Source: a virus. Taken from it: 64,000 nt of DNA. Positions within the stretch are counted from its first letter, which is position 1. Each line of letters opens with the position of its first letter. A program made the position numbers and the translations under genes. The stretch is from IMG/VR virus record IMGVR_UViG_3300012202_000039, positions 1 through 64,000 of that record; one strand, 5' to 3'. The notes under the pieces were generated by a model, which was given only the letters and a program-made list of their open reading frames with translations, was not told the origin of the DNA and did no database searches. Shown here one piece after another: positions 23,193 through 30,720 of the stretch.

Positions 23193-23957
23193 ATGAATAA
23201 CCGTCCTTTTCATATCTATTCTGATTGTCTCGGCTCACTAAAACATGTAGAAGCCTTTGATTTACTAGATGAAAAACGTTCGGATAAGCTGGAGTTATTT
23301 AAGATTCAAGCTGCCGCTACGGATATGACTAAAGATATTAAAGAAACTATTGTAACTGCACCTAAGATTCTCCCCTTCGCTGCGGAGAAATACAATATTT
23401 CACCTAATATTAAAGATTATATTCTCTGTTGCGTAGTAGTTTTACCTTCAGATCTACCCAATAAAAATGGTATTGCTTTTTCTCATGCTGAGCTTAGTTC
23501 GTTCGTTGTGGATGCTGGATCACTATGTTATGATACGTTTAGATATCGTCCGATTCACCTCGAACATGCCAATAAGGACCCTAGCATAGCTAAAGGCATA
23601 ATTTTAAGCTCTAGTTACAAAAGAATGACAGGATTTAAAGGTAATTTGTGGAAAGTTATCTGTCTCTGTGCGGTTGACCGTAATCGCGATAAAGTTTTAG
23701 CCGATCGTGTTCTTAATGAAAAAGATACCGGTTTTTCCTTAGGTAGTCTATGTGCCGATTACCGTTGTTCTATTACTGGTAACCTTTTTAGTTCAGGACA
23801 AGCTGAGAATTATACTAAGTTAGGTAAACCTTCTTTCCAAGTTGTGGGGAATAATTTAGCTTTCTTAAATGCCATAGATTCCTTAATGTTTGAAGTTAGT
23901 GTAGTAGCTTCTGAGGCTTATTCTTCTGCTCGAACACCATATAAGATGACCTTCTAG
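23193..23957 (+). CDS. Prohead protease
   Basis: This 254-residue protein has the pattern of the T4 gp21-type prohead proteases of large myoviruses (herpesvirus-assemblin-like fold). RPIHLEHANKDP gives a likely catalytic His125. GFSLGSLCADY, with Ser182 or Ser185, comes before the Cys-containing CSITGN region. The usual spacing of about 55-60 residues between His and Ser is kept. It would cleave scaffold, core and capsid proteins during head maturation. Starts directly after the preceding stop, behind AAGGATACC. Confidence 0.82.
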   Translation: MNNRPFHIYSDCLGSLKHVEAFDLLDEKRSDKLELFKIQAAATDMTKDIKETIVTAPKILPFAAEKYNISPNIKDYILCCVVVLPSDLPNKNGIAFSHAELSSFVVDAGSLCYDTFRYRPIHLEHANKDPSIAKGIILSSSYKRMTGFKGNLWKVICLCAVDRNRDKVLADRVLNEKDTGFSLGSLCADYRCSITGNLFSSGQAENYTKLGKPSFQVVGNNLAFLNAIDSLMFEVSVVASEAYSSARTPYKMTF

Positions 23958-24073
23958 TATAAAAGGAATAATAACTGTACTATAAATAGCTAAAGATAGA
24001 ATTTTTCAAGCAATAGTCCGCACTATAATTGGGTTATAAAAAGATATATAAATTTTGACATAAGGTTATTATA

Positions 24074-24823
24074 ATGCAACTAACTAAAGAGGTAATCTTA
24101 GCTAGGATAGATATTTCTTACCACGATAAGGCTGAAGCTATATATAAAATAATTAAACAAGAAGTGCTTAAGGGAAAGTTAATAAAACAAAGTAACACAG
24201 CTTTGAGTAAACATCTAGATTCTACAACTATTTATTTATTAAATTCTGAACGATTTAATGAACTATATAAGAATACGACTATATCTTTCTCTACCTATAA
24301 AACTAGTTCATATTTTAACGAAAATAAGCACGCCTCTGGTTTTACGGATCAGAAAGGTAGTATAAAGCTGTTATATACATTTAGAATTTATACTTCCAAA
24401 TTTAAAAATGATCTCCATTTCTTAGTTCCACGGTTGAATAAGCAAGAAATTATATCTTTCTTTACTTATGATTTGTATAAAGATATATTTATTCATGAGT
24501 TAACGCACTACCTTCAGATACATAAACGTTTATATTTTGAATCTCCCTTTAAGAATGCTGATAATGATTACTTTAAACAAAGAATAGAACGAGAAGCATA
24601 CTTGAATAGTTTTATTGGAGATTTAAAGAATATCATTATAAAAAATCCAGAAAAATATCTACAGTCATTAAACGATTTTAAAAATTTAATAAAATATGAA
24701 TTAAGAAATGGCGGTAATGCTAAAGATATATTAGATAACCTATCCAATACTACGAGAGAGCAATATTATATAGATGTATACGAATATTTCAGGAAGAAAT
24801 ATAAGCAAGGACTAAATACATGA
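24074..24823 (+). CDS. HELTH zincin-like metallopeptidase, copy 2
   Basis: This 249-residue paralogue of the gene at 20865 has HELTH at His141, Glu142, His145 and IEREAY about 27 residues downstream. The 5' 60 bases differ from copy 1 at only a few sites, much closer than the rest, which suggests recent duplication or gene conversion of the start region. It ends YEYFRKKY like copy 1. Its stop overlaps the next start (ATGA). A 116-base non-coding gap precedes it. Confidence 0.8.
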   Translation: MQLTKEVILARIDISYHDKAEAIYKIIKQEVLKGKLIKQSNTALSKHLDSTTIYLLNSERFNELYKNTTISFSTYKTSSYFNENKHASGFTDQKGSIKLLYTFRIYTSKFKNDLHFLVPRLNKQEIISFFTYDLYKDIFIHELTHYLQIHKRLYFESPFKNADNDYFKQRIEREAYLNSFIGDLKNIIIKNPEKYLQSLNDFKNLIKYELRNGGNAKDILDNLSNTTREQYYIDVYEYFRKKYKQGLNT

Positions 24824-24993
24824 ATAAATTTTATCTCTACTCGCAAAGAGATTCGGTTCTAGAAGATATAGAAGAACAAATGCATAAACTTAAAACTGAA
24901 CACCAGAGACAGACGGAAGATTATAAAACACAAATGGAAAGTTTACGTAAACGTAAAGAATCTCGTATGCAGGGTCTAGGTAAGAACAAATAG
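24820..24993 (+). CDS. Hypothetical 57-residue coiled-coil protein
   Basis: ATG 24820 overlaps the previous TGA and the 57-codon frame ends at TAG 24991-24993. The middle is a continuous charged helix (residues 12-45) and the end is basic (KRKESRMQGLGKNK). Likely translationally coupled to the HELTH gene and possibly its partner. No family recognised. Confidence 0.75.
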   Translation: MNKFYLYSQRDSVLEDIEEQMHKLKTEHQRQTEDYKTQMESLRKRKESRMQGLGKNK

Positions 24994-25063
24994 GCCCTGT
25001 AAATAGAACACAGAATACCACTAATGGTACTCTAGTTTTTAAATAAATTGAAGGTAAATAGTT

Positions 25064-25873
25064 ATGTCAGTTAATATTGTTCAAAATAAGTTTCTTGAAT
25101 ATATCGTCAGCGAATGTCACGATCGTGGTAATTTAATCGAGATGAATATTCATCTCGTAAATAATGTACGTTTAGTTGGACATATTATTGGTTACGATGA
25201 CGATTCCATCATTCTTAATGGTCGTGGTAAAACGCAGATTGTCTTCAAGAAGGCTATTTTGACTATTTGTCCTGGCGACAAGGGTGACGTAAACATGCTT
25301 AAGGCATGTTTACCTGATACGCTTAGTGAAGCTGCGCTTAATAGGTTAGTAGGTAATACTAGTACATATAGGCACTACACTTCTTCAAATTTAGATAAAA
25401 CTAGCCACCAACCTTATTACGGTGAGCCCCAGACAGATTTAAATCCAGTAAAAGAACCTATTGATATAATCAAACAAGTTGAAGGTAAGGTCGGCGAGGG
25501 TAGTTGTAGTGGGATCGGCGGTGAGGTTAATAACCAGCTAATTCCTAGTTATGATGCTATCCTGAACTACCATAAGAATAAAGGTAATTCTGTTTCAGAA
25601 GAAGATAAGGTCAGTGATAATGCCGAGGAATCTCGGGCTCCTACTGAGAGAGAAGAATTTAATAAGTATCTAAAAGAGAAGTATTCTAGTTCAGATGATA
25701 AGGGACGTAAAGAACTTTTAGAACAATTAAAGCTAAAAAATAACATTGGCGCATGTTTTAGTGATCCTGATGATGATATGTATTATCCTAGTAATATGAG
25801 TAATCTTCTTTCAGAAGAAGAGAAGATTACTCAAGAAATGCACGATAATGGTACTGACAGTGTTGCAGTTTAA
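25064..25873 (+). CDS. Hfq-like Sm-domain protein with long acidic C-terminal tail
   Basis: In this 269-residue protein, residues about 8-71 match bacterial Hfq strand by strand. KFLEYIVSECHDRG corresponds to the Hfq N-terminal helix, MNIHLVNNVRLVGHIIGYDDD to Sm1 (Hfq SIYLVNGIKLQGQIESFDQ), and TQIVFKKAILTICP to Sm2 (Hfq SQMVYKHAISTVVP). The Hfq Tyr-Lys-His uridine-binding triad becomes Phe61-Lys62-Lys63. Residues 73-269 are acidic and low in hydrophobics, probably disordered, far longer than the tail of bacterial Hfq. A ring-forming RNA-binding role is inferred. Two perfect hairpins lie in its own reading frame. It directly precedes the FtsZ-like gene, probably in one transcript. Confidence 0.8.
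   Translation: MSVNIVQNKFLEYIVSECHDRGNLIEMNIHLVNNVRLVGHIIGYDDDSIILNGRGKTQIVFKKAILTICPGDKGDVNMLKACLPDTLSEAALNRLVGNTSTYRHYTSSNLDKTSHQPYYGEPQTDLNPVKEPIDIIKQVEGKVGEGSCSGIGGEVNNQLIPSYDAILNYHKNKGNSVSEEDKVSDNAEESRAPTEREEFNKYLKEKYSSSDDKGRKELLEQLKLKNNIGACFSDPDDDMYYPSNMSNLLSEEEKITQEMHDNGTDSVAV
25289..25313 (+). repeat. Intragenic hairpin, 10-bp stem, 5-base loop
   Basis: GTAAACATGC at 25289-25298, loop TTAAG, and the exact complement at 25304-25313. It lies just after the Sm domain coding region of the Hfq-like gene. Confidence 0.85.
25798..25832 (+). repeat. Intragenic hairpin, 12-bp stem, 11-base loop
   Basis: GAGTAATCTTCT at 25798-25809 pairs exactly with 25821-25832, inside the acidic tail of the Hfq-like gene, 41 bases before its stop. 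It has no T run, so it is not a typical terminator. Confidence 0.85.
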
Positions 25874-25899
25874 TTAAGTTCAAAGAGGAAATAATTAAG

Positions 25900-27027
25900 A
25901 TGTCTACGATTGATTTCCCCGAGTTAGATATTGAAACCTATATCTCTGCTGACCCTATCGACGTAGTACCAGATAATAGCAAGGGTTCACAGAAGATTGC
26001 TATTCTAGGCTTAGGTCAAGCCGGCGGACGTATAGCAGAAGCTTTCCAAGACATTGGGTATAATAAAACTATTTATGTTAATACTACCGCACAAGATATT
26101 AATAATATTGTCTATAAATGTATTATTGGTATTACTGGTCGACCAGGCGGTGCTGGTAAGAATATGGCTATTGCTAGGGAAGCCTTTAATCAATGTGAAT
26201 CAACTATTACTAACTTGATGACTAAAGTGTACGGTAAAGTTGATCATATTCTAGTATGTGCTGCGTTAGGCGGAGGTACTGGCTGCGGTTCCGTGGTTTC
26301 TGCTTTAGAATTAGCTAAGAAGTATATGCGTTATATCGGACACGCCGATGCAGATAAGCGAGTTGGGGCGGTTATTACTATCCCAACTAATGGTGAACTT
26401 AACCCGCAAGTATTAAGTAATACTCTAGAAACCGCCGAAGAATTATCTAGGTTAGCAGATAATCAAGAAATCAGCCCTTTGATTATGGTGGATAACGAGA
26501 AGCTTAAGCTTCTCTATCAGACTAAAATTCCTATTGCGAAGTACCACACAACTATTAATAATCTTATTGTCCAGCTTATTGATAGTTTTAATACTATTTC
26601 TAACCAAGCTAGTGAATACATCACCTTCGACGCCACAGATTATGAAACCATCCTACAATGTGGCGGTCATATGATTTCCGGGGTAACTCGGGTAGATAAT
26701 TGGTTAGATAAAGATCTAGTAGTTAAAGCATTTCGAGATAATTTGATGGGTGCATTATTATCCTCTGATTTCGACCTAACTACGGCTACTCACGGCGGTG
26801 TAGTAGTAATGGTTGACGAGGAGTTGATTAATACTGATGTAAATCTTCAAGCTTTTATTGAAGCTGGATTTGATTCGATTAATCTCCTATGTCCTAAGGC
26901 CACTATTCATCGTGGTTTATACAAATGTAAGCCGACTAAGTTGAGTAAAGTTCGCGTATATACCACACTAGCTGGATTAAAGACACCTACTCGTAAATAT
27001 GATAAGTTATCTGCTTTATTGAACTAA
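25900..27027 (+). CDS. FtsZ/tubulin-like GTPase
   Basis: This 375-residue protein has the complete tubulin/FtsZ GTPase signature. Loop T1 is GLGQAGGR (residues 37-44), VNTTAQD is at 60-66, RPGGAGKN at 81-88, and the tubulin signature GGGTGCGS at 124-131. A DNEKLKLL stretch mirrors NDKLL of FtsZ. The T7 catalytic loop FDATDYETIL keeps both aspartates (Asp244 and Asp247, equal to Asp209 and Asp212 of E. coli FtsZ). It should polymerise and hydrolyse GTP. It looks closer to FtsZ than to PhuZ of phiKZ-type phages. No FtsZ C-terminal peptide is seen. Phage tubulins centre or move viral DNA and capsids; that role is inferred here. Confidence 0.88.
   Translation: MSTIDFPELDIETYISADPIDVVPDNSKGSQKIAILGLGQAGGRIAEAFQDIGYNKTIYVNTTAQDINNIVYKCIIGITGRPGGAGKNMAIAREAFNQCESTITNLMTKVYGKVDHILVCAALGGGTGCGSVVSALELAKKYMRYIGHADADKRVGAVITIPTNGELNPQVLSNTLETAEELSRLADNQEISPLIMVDNEKLKLLYQTKIPIAKYHTTINNLIVQLIDSFNTISNQASEYITFDATDYETILQCGGHMISGVTRVDNWLDKDLVVKAFRDNLMGALLSSDFDLTTATHGGVVVMVDEELINTDVNLQAFIEAGFDSINLLCPKATIHRGLYKCKPTKLSKVRVYTTLAGLKTPTRKYDKLSALLN
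26497..26514 (+). repeat. Perfect 18-base palindrome in the FtsZ-like gene
   Basis: GAGAAGCTTAAGCTTCTC is fully self-complementary, within the codons for the NDKLL-like segment. It is short and may be chance, but it joins a series of intragenic palindromes in this window. Confidence 0.8.
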
Positions 27028-27040
27028 AGGAGTAACACAA

Positions 27041-27253
27041 ATGAACGAACCTAAGAAAATTTTACATATTACAGTTGGTTCTGATGATTGGTATTCTACT
27101 AATGTAGAATTGGAGCAAGTTTATAATTTATTTAAAAATGGTATATTAAATGCGCATAATTGTGTTACACAAAGAGGTATTGAAGTTAAGGCTATAGATA
27201 ATATTGAAGATATAGATGAAATTGTCATCAGGCGTAAGATGAAATTACCTTAA
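27041..27253 (+). CDS. Hypothetical 70-residue protein
   Basis: A small beta-alpha protein (KILHITVGSDDWYST, EVKAIDNIEDIDEIVIR) preceded by AAAGGAGTAACAC. It is the last gene of the Hfq/FtsZ unit, before a strong terminator. No family is recognised. Confidence 0.82.
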   Translation: MNEPKKILHITVGSDDWYSTNVELEQVYNLFKNGILNAHNCVTQRGIEVKAIDNIEDIDEIVIRRKMKLP

Positions 27254-27285
27254 ATAATACACCAAAACTAGCCAATTCTATATGG

Positions 27286-27320
27286 AATAGCCCTAAGGTA
27301 TCACCTTAGGGCTATTTTTT
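27286..27320 (+). terminator. Rho-independent terminator
   Basis: A 14-bp perfect stem (AATAGCCCTAAGGT at 27286-27299, complement 27303-27316), with a 3-base loop, runs into TTTT. It ends the long unit that includes terminase, portal, Hfq-like and FtsZ-like genes. Confidence 0.93.
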
Positions 27321-27341
27321 CGTTTAAAGTTATCTAATTTA

Positions 27342-27366
27342 TTAGATACTATTCAATAGTATCTAA
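27342..27366 (+). promoter_or_regulatory. Inverted repeat between terminator and next gene
   Basis: TTAGATACTAT at 27342-27352 and its exact complement 27356-27366 flank a 3-base loop, 22 bases after the terminator and 22 bases before the next ATG. It could be an operator or a 5' leader hairpin for the downstream unit. No clear -10/-35 pair is seen. Confidence 0.5.
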
Positions 27367-27388
27367 TTCTCTCCTAAAGGAATATAAA

Positions 27389-28309
27389 ATGTACCTAGGC
27401 CACGTAGTCAAAGCTGAAGCTATCCCTCAGTGGTTTTCTGATATGAATAAAGAAGGTCAACAAGGCTACTTAAAAGATCACCCTAACTCCAAGATTGCTC
27501 ATACAGTTAAGAATAATCCGAAAGCTTTGAAATCTGGTAGTAGGGGTGGAACTAATAAACCAGCTCCACACGATCCTAAGAAGACTCTAGATATTATCAA
27601 AAAGAATCCTAGGGTTCAGAAGGCGCTTAAACCAAATTCTCCAGAACGACAGGAATTAGCTGGTAATTTAAAGAAATATAAAAAATTAATGGATAAGACC
27701 TATAAAGGATTAGATTTAGAAACTAGAGATGCACTTAGGGCTACTTCTGCTAAACTAAAAGCTGGTAAGAAATTAGATGAAAAAGATATGCAAGGTATAG
27801 TAAATTTAACAAATGAATATACTAAGAAAAATAAATACGGATTAGGTAAGGCGGCAGCCAATGCAGTTGGTGCGGGTATTGGTGTTGCTGCTATGAACGT
27901 GGGCGGAGCGTTAACATTATATACTGGTGGTTTGGCAGGAACATTAGGAATTGGGGCAGCAGGTACAGCTGCCGCTATTGCCGCTCCTCTTGGTATTGGG
28001 CTGTTAGCAGTTGGCGCAGGTATATATGGGTATAATGCATTTAAGGGTATTAGAGGAAATTTTAGAAATTTACGAGGCAAAACTAAAATTAACGACAGAG
28101 AAACCCAAGAATTACTTAAACACAAGAATGAATTCAGTACTATTACAGCTTACTTCTACACTAAAGCAGAAGACAATACTCCCGATGATCCTATTCAAAC
28201 TATTCTAGATCACATGTCTAAGGCGGTGCAGACTACTAATCTCTCCCCAGAGATGTGGGCACAGATGTTAACTCCTATTAAAAGTGAAGCTAAAGAAAAA
28301 GAGGAATAG
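27389..28309 (+). CDS. Probable internal virion protein, paralogue 1
   Basis: This 306-residue protein opens with QWFSDMNKEGQQGYLKDHPN, a WxxxMxxxxQxxYLxxHPxSK motif seen at the start of many large-phage virion proteins. A charged helical region follows (RVQKALKPNSPERQEL, shared with the gene at 29178). Next is a Gly/Ala-rich hydrophobic stretch at residues about 155-220 (GLAGTLGIGAAGTAAAIAAP). The C-terminal module has ITAYFYTKAEDNTPDD and LSPEMWAQML, also found in both paralogues. The hydrophobic core suggests membrane contact, perhaps after ejection. Exact role unknown. Confidence 0.82.
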   Translation: MYLGHVVKAEAIPQWFSDMNKEGQQGYLKDHPNSKIAHTVKNNPKALKSGSRGGTNKPAPHDPKKTLDIIKKNPRVQKALKPNSPERQELAGNLKKYKKLMDKTYKGLDLETRDALRATSAKLKAGKKLDEKDMQGIVNLTNEYTKKNKYGLGKAAANAVGAGIGVAAMNVGGALTLYTGGLAGTLGIGAAGTAAAIAAPLGIGLLAVGAGIYGYNAFKGIRGNFRNLRGKTKINDRETQELLKHKNEFSTITAYFYTKAEDNTPDDPIQTILDHMSKAVQTTNLSPEMWAQMLTPIKSEAKEKEE

Positions 28310-28311
28310 AG

Positions 28312-29160
28312 ATGTATTTTCCCTCTGAAAAAGAATATTTTAAAATAATGTCTAGTGTTGGCAAGCTAGACATTAATATAGATTTAAATGAAATATTATC
28401 TTCAGTAATACCTCTACATAATATCAGGTCTTATTACGAAGGTGCTAAAGCTTTACCTAAGTTCGACAAATCTAGTCTCAATAAGATATCACAGTCTGGA
28501 ACTAAGTCTATAAATAAAGCTAAAACTACATTAAAATCTAACGGCGTTAATATAACTTTACTTCAAAGCTTATGCTATAAGTATGGTAAAACCTATCGTG
28601 CCGGCTTTGATCCACAGAAATTCGCTCAACATATCAAAGAAATTCACACTAAAGTATCAGTTAAAGAGTTACCTAAAACTATACTATTATTACTAGTCAT
28701 GCTTATAGCCTCGTTATTATTTCAAATGATATTATTCTCAATTATAGTAACCGGTTTATCCGCTGTCGGTATATCTATAGCTGGAGGCTTTATATTTACA
28801 ATAGTTAACATCATTTACTTAGTTCTAGGGGCGCCTATATTTGAAGAAACTGCCAAAAAATACGCAAATGAACATGGATTTGGAAATACTTATGTAACAT
28901 TATTTACTTACGCCGAATTTGCTAAATACGTAATTACTTTTGCACATGCCGGCGTTGCCGTCCTAACTATTGTAGCTTATAGAATATTAGCAGCAGTTCT
29001 TCATTTTTATACACATTATTTACAAAAAGAAAATGTAGATTTTACGGGTAAGAAAAGTGATATTAAGAATGCAGGTTACAAAACAGGACTAGCAGTTCAC
29101 GGTCTTTGGAATTTTTGTTTAGGCGGCTTACCCATGGTACTACAACTTATTCTTAAATAA
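28312..29160 (+). CDS. PrsW/CPBP-like intramembrane metalloprotease
   Basis: In this 282-residue protein, residues 1-118 are soluble. Residues about 122-280 hold five or so membrane segments containing the three site motifs of the PrsW/CPBP superfamily: PIFEETAKK with Glu178-Glu179 and Lys182 (EExxK), TFAHAGV with His212, and AVHGLWNF with His263 (compare HALWN of PrsW). LHFYTHY at His231/His235 is an additional His pair. These enzymes cut within membranes. It starts two bases after one paralogue and 17 before another, so it is part of the same operon and may process them. Assignment is by motif only. Confidence 0.68.
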   Translation: MYFPSEKEYFKIMSSVGKLDINIDLNEILSSVIPLHNIRSYYEGAKALPKFDKSSLNKISQSGTKSINKAKTTLKSNGVNITLLQSLCYKYGKTYRAGFDPQKFAQHIKEIHTKVSVKELPKTILLLLVMLIASLLFQMILFSIIVTGLSAVGISIAGGFIFTIVNIIYLVLGAPIFEETAKKYANEHGFGNTYVTLFTYAEFAKYVITFAHAGVAVLTIVAYRILAAVLHFYTHYLQKENVDFTGKKSDIKNAGYKTGLAVHGLWNFCLGGLPMVLQLILK

Positions 29161-29177
29161 TATAGGAAGCTAGAGAA

Positions 29178-29894
29178 ATGCCAGATAAAAAAGCTTTACA
29201 AAAAATTATCGATGATCCCCGAACTAAAAAGGCTATGCAATCTAACTCTCCTGAAAGACAAGCTTTAGCTAAGACAATTCTCAAATATAGAAAACCCGTA
29301 CAGAAAGTTTATAAATCTCTCCTACCAGGAGAGAAATTACTTATGGATGCTATAGCTAATAAGTTACGTAAGAATGAGAAACTAGATAAGAATGATATTA
29401 AGGATTTATCTAGTTTCACTCAAAGATATACACAGGAGATCGATCCCGCTTCCTATAAAAACATGTATAAGTATGAACGAAATAGTAGTTTACAAGGAGG
29501 ATTATTAGCATTCGCTTTAATACCTTGGGCTGCTAAAGGTTTAGCAACTCAATTTAGTGGTCCTCTTGTTGGTCTCGCGGCAGGTGTTGTTTCTTTCCCA
29601 CCGGCCGTAATTTTTGGTACAGCAGCTTTAGCTGGTTTATCTTTAGGTATGGAAATATATAGTGCATATAAAGGTATTAAGAATTGGATTATGCGTATAA
29701 GAGGTACGGATAAAATTGATACAGATCAACTAAAAAGTGTATTAAAACATCAACCTTTAAGTCATGTACATGCTTACTATATATCAGCGGATAACGATAA
29801 TTCTGAAGCAACCGTCGATACAATTCTAAAAGCCACGGCTAAAGCAATTTTAACTGTTAAAATTAATCCAGAGGATCTTATGAAAGCTGCGTAA
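29178..29894 (+). CDS. Probable internal virion protein, paralogue 2
   Basis: This 238-residue protein lacks the N-terminal HPNSK motif of its two relatives but keeps their middle (DDPRTKKAMQSNSPERQALA, compare NPRVQKALKPNSPERQELA at 27389). It also keeps a hydrophobic segment at residues about 110-165 and the C-terminal module VHAYYISADNDNSEATVDTI. The ribosome binding site is TAGGAAGCTAGAG. It may form a complex with the flanking paralogues. Function unknown. Confidence 0.8.
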   Translation: MPDKKALQKIIDDPRTKKAMQSNSPERQALAKTILKYRKPVQKVYKSLLPGEKLLMDAIANKLRKNEKLDKNDIKDLSSFTQRYTQEIDPASYKNMYKYERNSSLQGGLLAFALIPWAAKGLATQFSGPLVGLAAGVVSFPPAVIFGTAALAGLSLGMEIYSAYKGIKNWIMRIRGTDKIDTDQLKSVLKHQPLSHVHAYYISADNDNSEATVDTILKATAKAILTVKINPEDLMKAA

Positions 29895-29895
29895 T

Positions 29896-30720
29896 ATGTT
29901 AATATTTGCTACTGAAGATAAAAATTCTTGGTTCTACGATATGAATAAAGATCAACAGGATTTGTATATCACTAGGCATCCTAACTCCAAATTCGCTAAA
30001 CAAGCGTCACCAGAACAAGGTGACGCTGATGCTTTTTCTACACATATTTTAGACGATAAAAAAGTACAGAAGGCTACACAGCCTCACTCCAAACAGCGTA
30101 AACAAGCCGCTAATAGTGTTACTAACCAAGGGAAATTAATCGAGGATTATTATAGTAAACTGCCTAAGACTGATAAGCTTAAGTTAGATAGTTTCACTAA
30201 AAAATTAAGTAATAAAGAAAAGATATCTAAAGTAGATTTTAAACCAGTTAAAACATTCTTTAATAAATATCAAAAGTGGGTTAAAGGTTTAGATAGCGAA
30301 AAAATTGGTAAACTAGCTATTAAGGGTGCGGCCGTTTTTGCTATTGGCTCTTTCGTGGCAGCTAATATACCTCTAGCTGCTTTAGCTGGAGTGGTATTTT
30401 TATCTAGTAAGTTTAAAGGACCGGAACCTAAATTTTTGGGTCCAGTTAGGCAGCCTAAAAAAGAAGCAGAAACTGAAGAATCTGCACCTAAGTATACTAA
30501 ATCCAAGCCTAATATAATCGATACTGAATACGAAGAAGTTCCTAACGATGAGTATCTTGATCATAAACAACCTAAGCAATTGCAACATATCACTAGCTAC
30601 TTTAATATAGCAGCAGTAGATAATACTCCACAAATTCTAGTTAAGCATTTAGCTGATGCACTTCAGTCACATAACTTTACCAAAGAACAGTGGCAATATT
30701 TATTACGGCACCAATCATGA
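29896..30720 (+). CDS. Probable internal virion protein, paralogue 3
   Basis: In this 274-residue protein the N-terminus restores the shared motif (SWFYDMNKDQQDLYITRHPN). The middle (DDKKVQKATQPHSKQRKQA) matches the other two. A hydrophobic segment lies at about residues 140-172, then an acidic Lys/Glu linker. The C-terminal module ITSYFNIAAVDNTPQIL aligns with ITAYFYTKAEDNTPDD. It starts one base after the previous stop and overlaps the next start. Confidence 0.82.
   Translation: MLIFATEDKNSWFYDMNKDQQDLYITRHPNSKFAKQASPEQGDADAFSTHILDDKKVQKATQPHSKQRKQAANSVTNQGKLIEDYYSKLPKTDKLKLDSFTKKLSNKEKISKVDFKPVKTFFNKYQKWVKGLDSEKIGKLAIKGAAVFAIGSFVAANIPLAALAGVVFLSSKFKGPEPKFLGPVRQPKKEAETEESAPKYTKSKPNIIDTEYEEVPNDEYLDHKQPKQLQHITSYFNIAAVDNTPQILVKHLADALQSHNFTKEQWQYLLRHQS
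30003..30027 (+). repeat. Intragenic hairpin, 9-bp stem, 7-base loop
   Basis: AGCGTCACC at 30003-30011 pairs exactly with 30019-30027 inside paralogue 3. It is GC-rich for this DNA, so stable; no terminator features. Confidence 0.8.

Noticed and set aside
23958-24073. TTGACA at 24055-24060 and TATAAT-like strings at 24024 and 24070 as a sigma-70 promoter
   Set aside because: No pair has 16-18 base spacing; the TTGACA/TATAAT pair is 9 bases apart and runs into the start codon. Nothing else seen in this gap except a TATAAATA at 23981.
24994-25063. Weak hairpin AGAATACC/GGTACTCT before TTTTT at about 25011-25040 as a terminator
   Set aside because: The stem has a mismatch and low stability, unlike the seven clear terminators; it could be leaky but is not supported.
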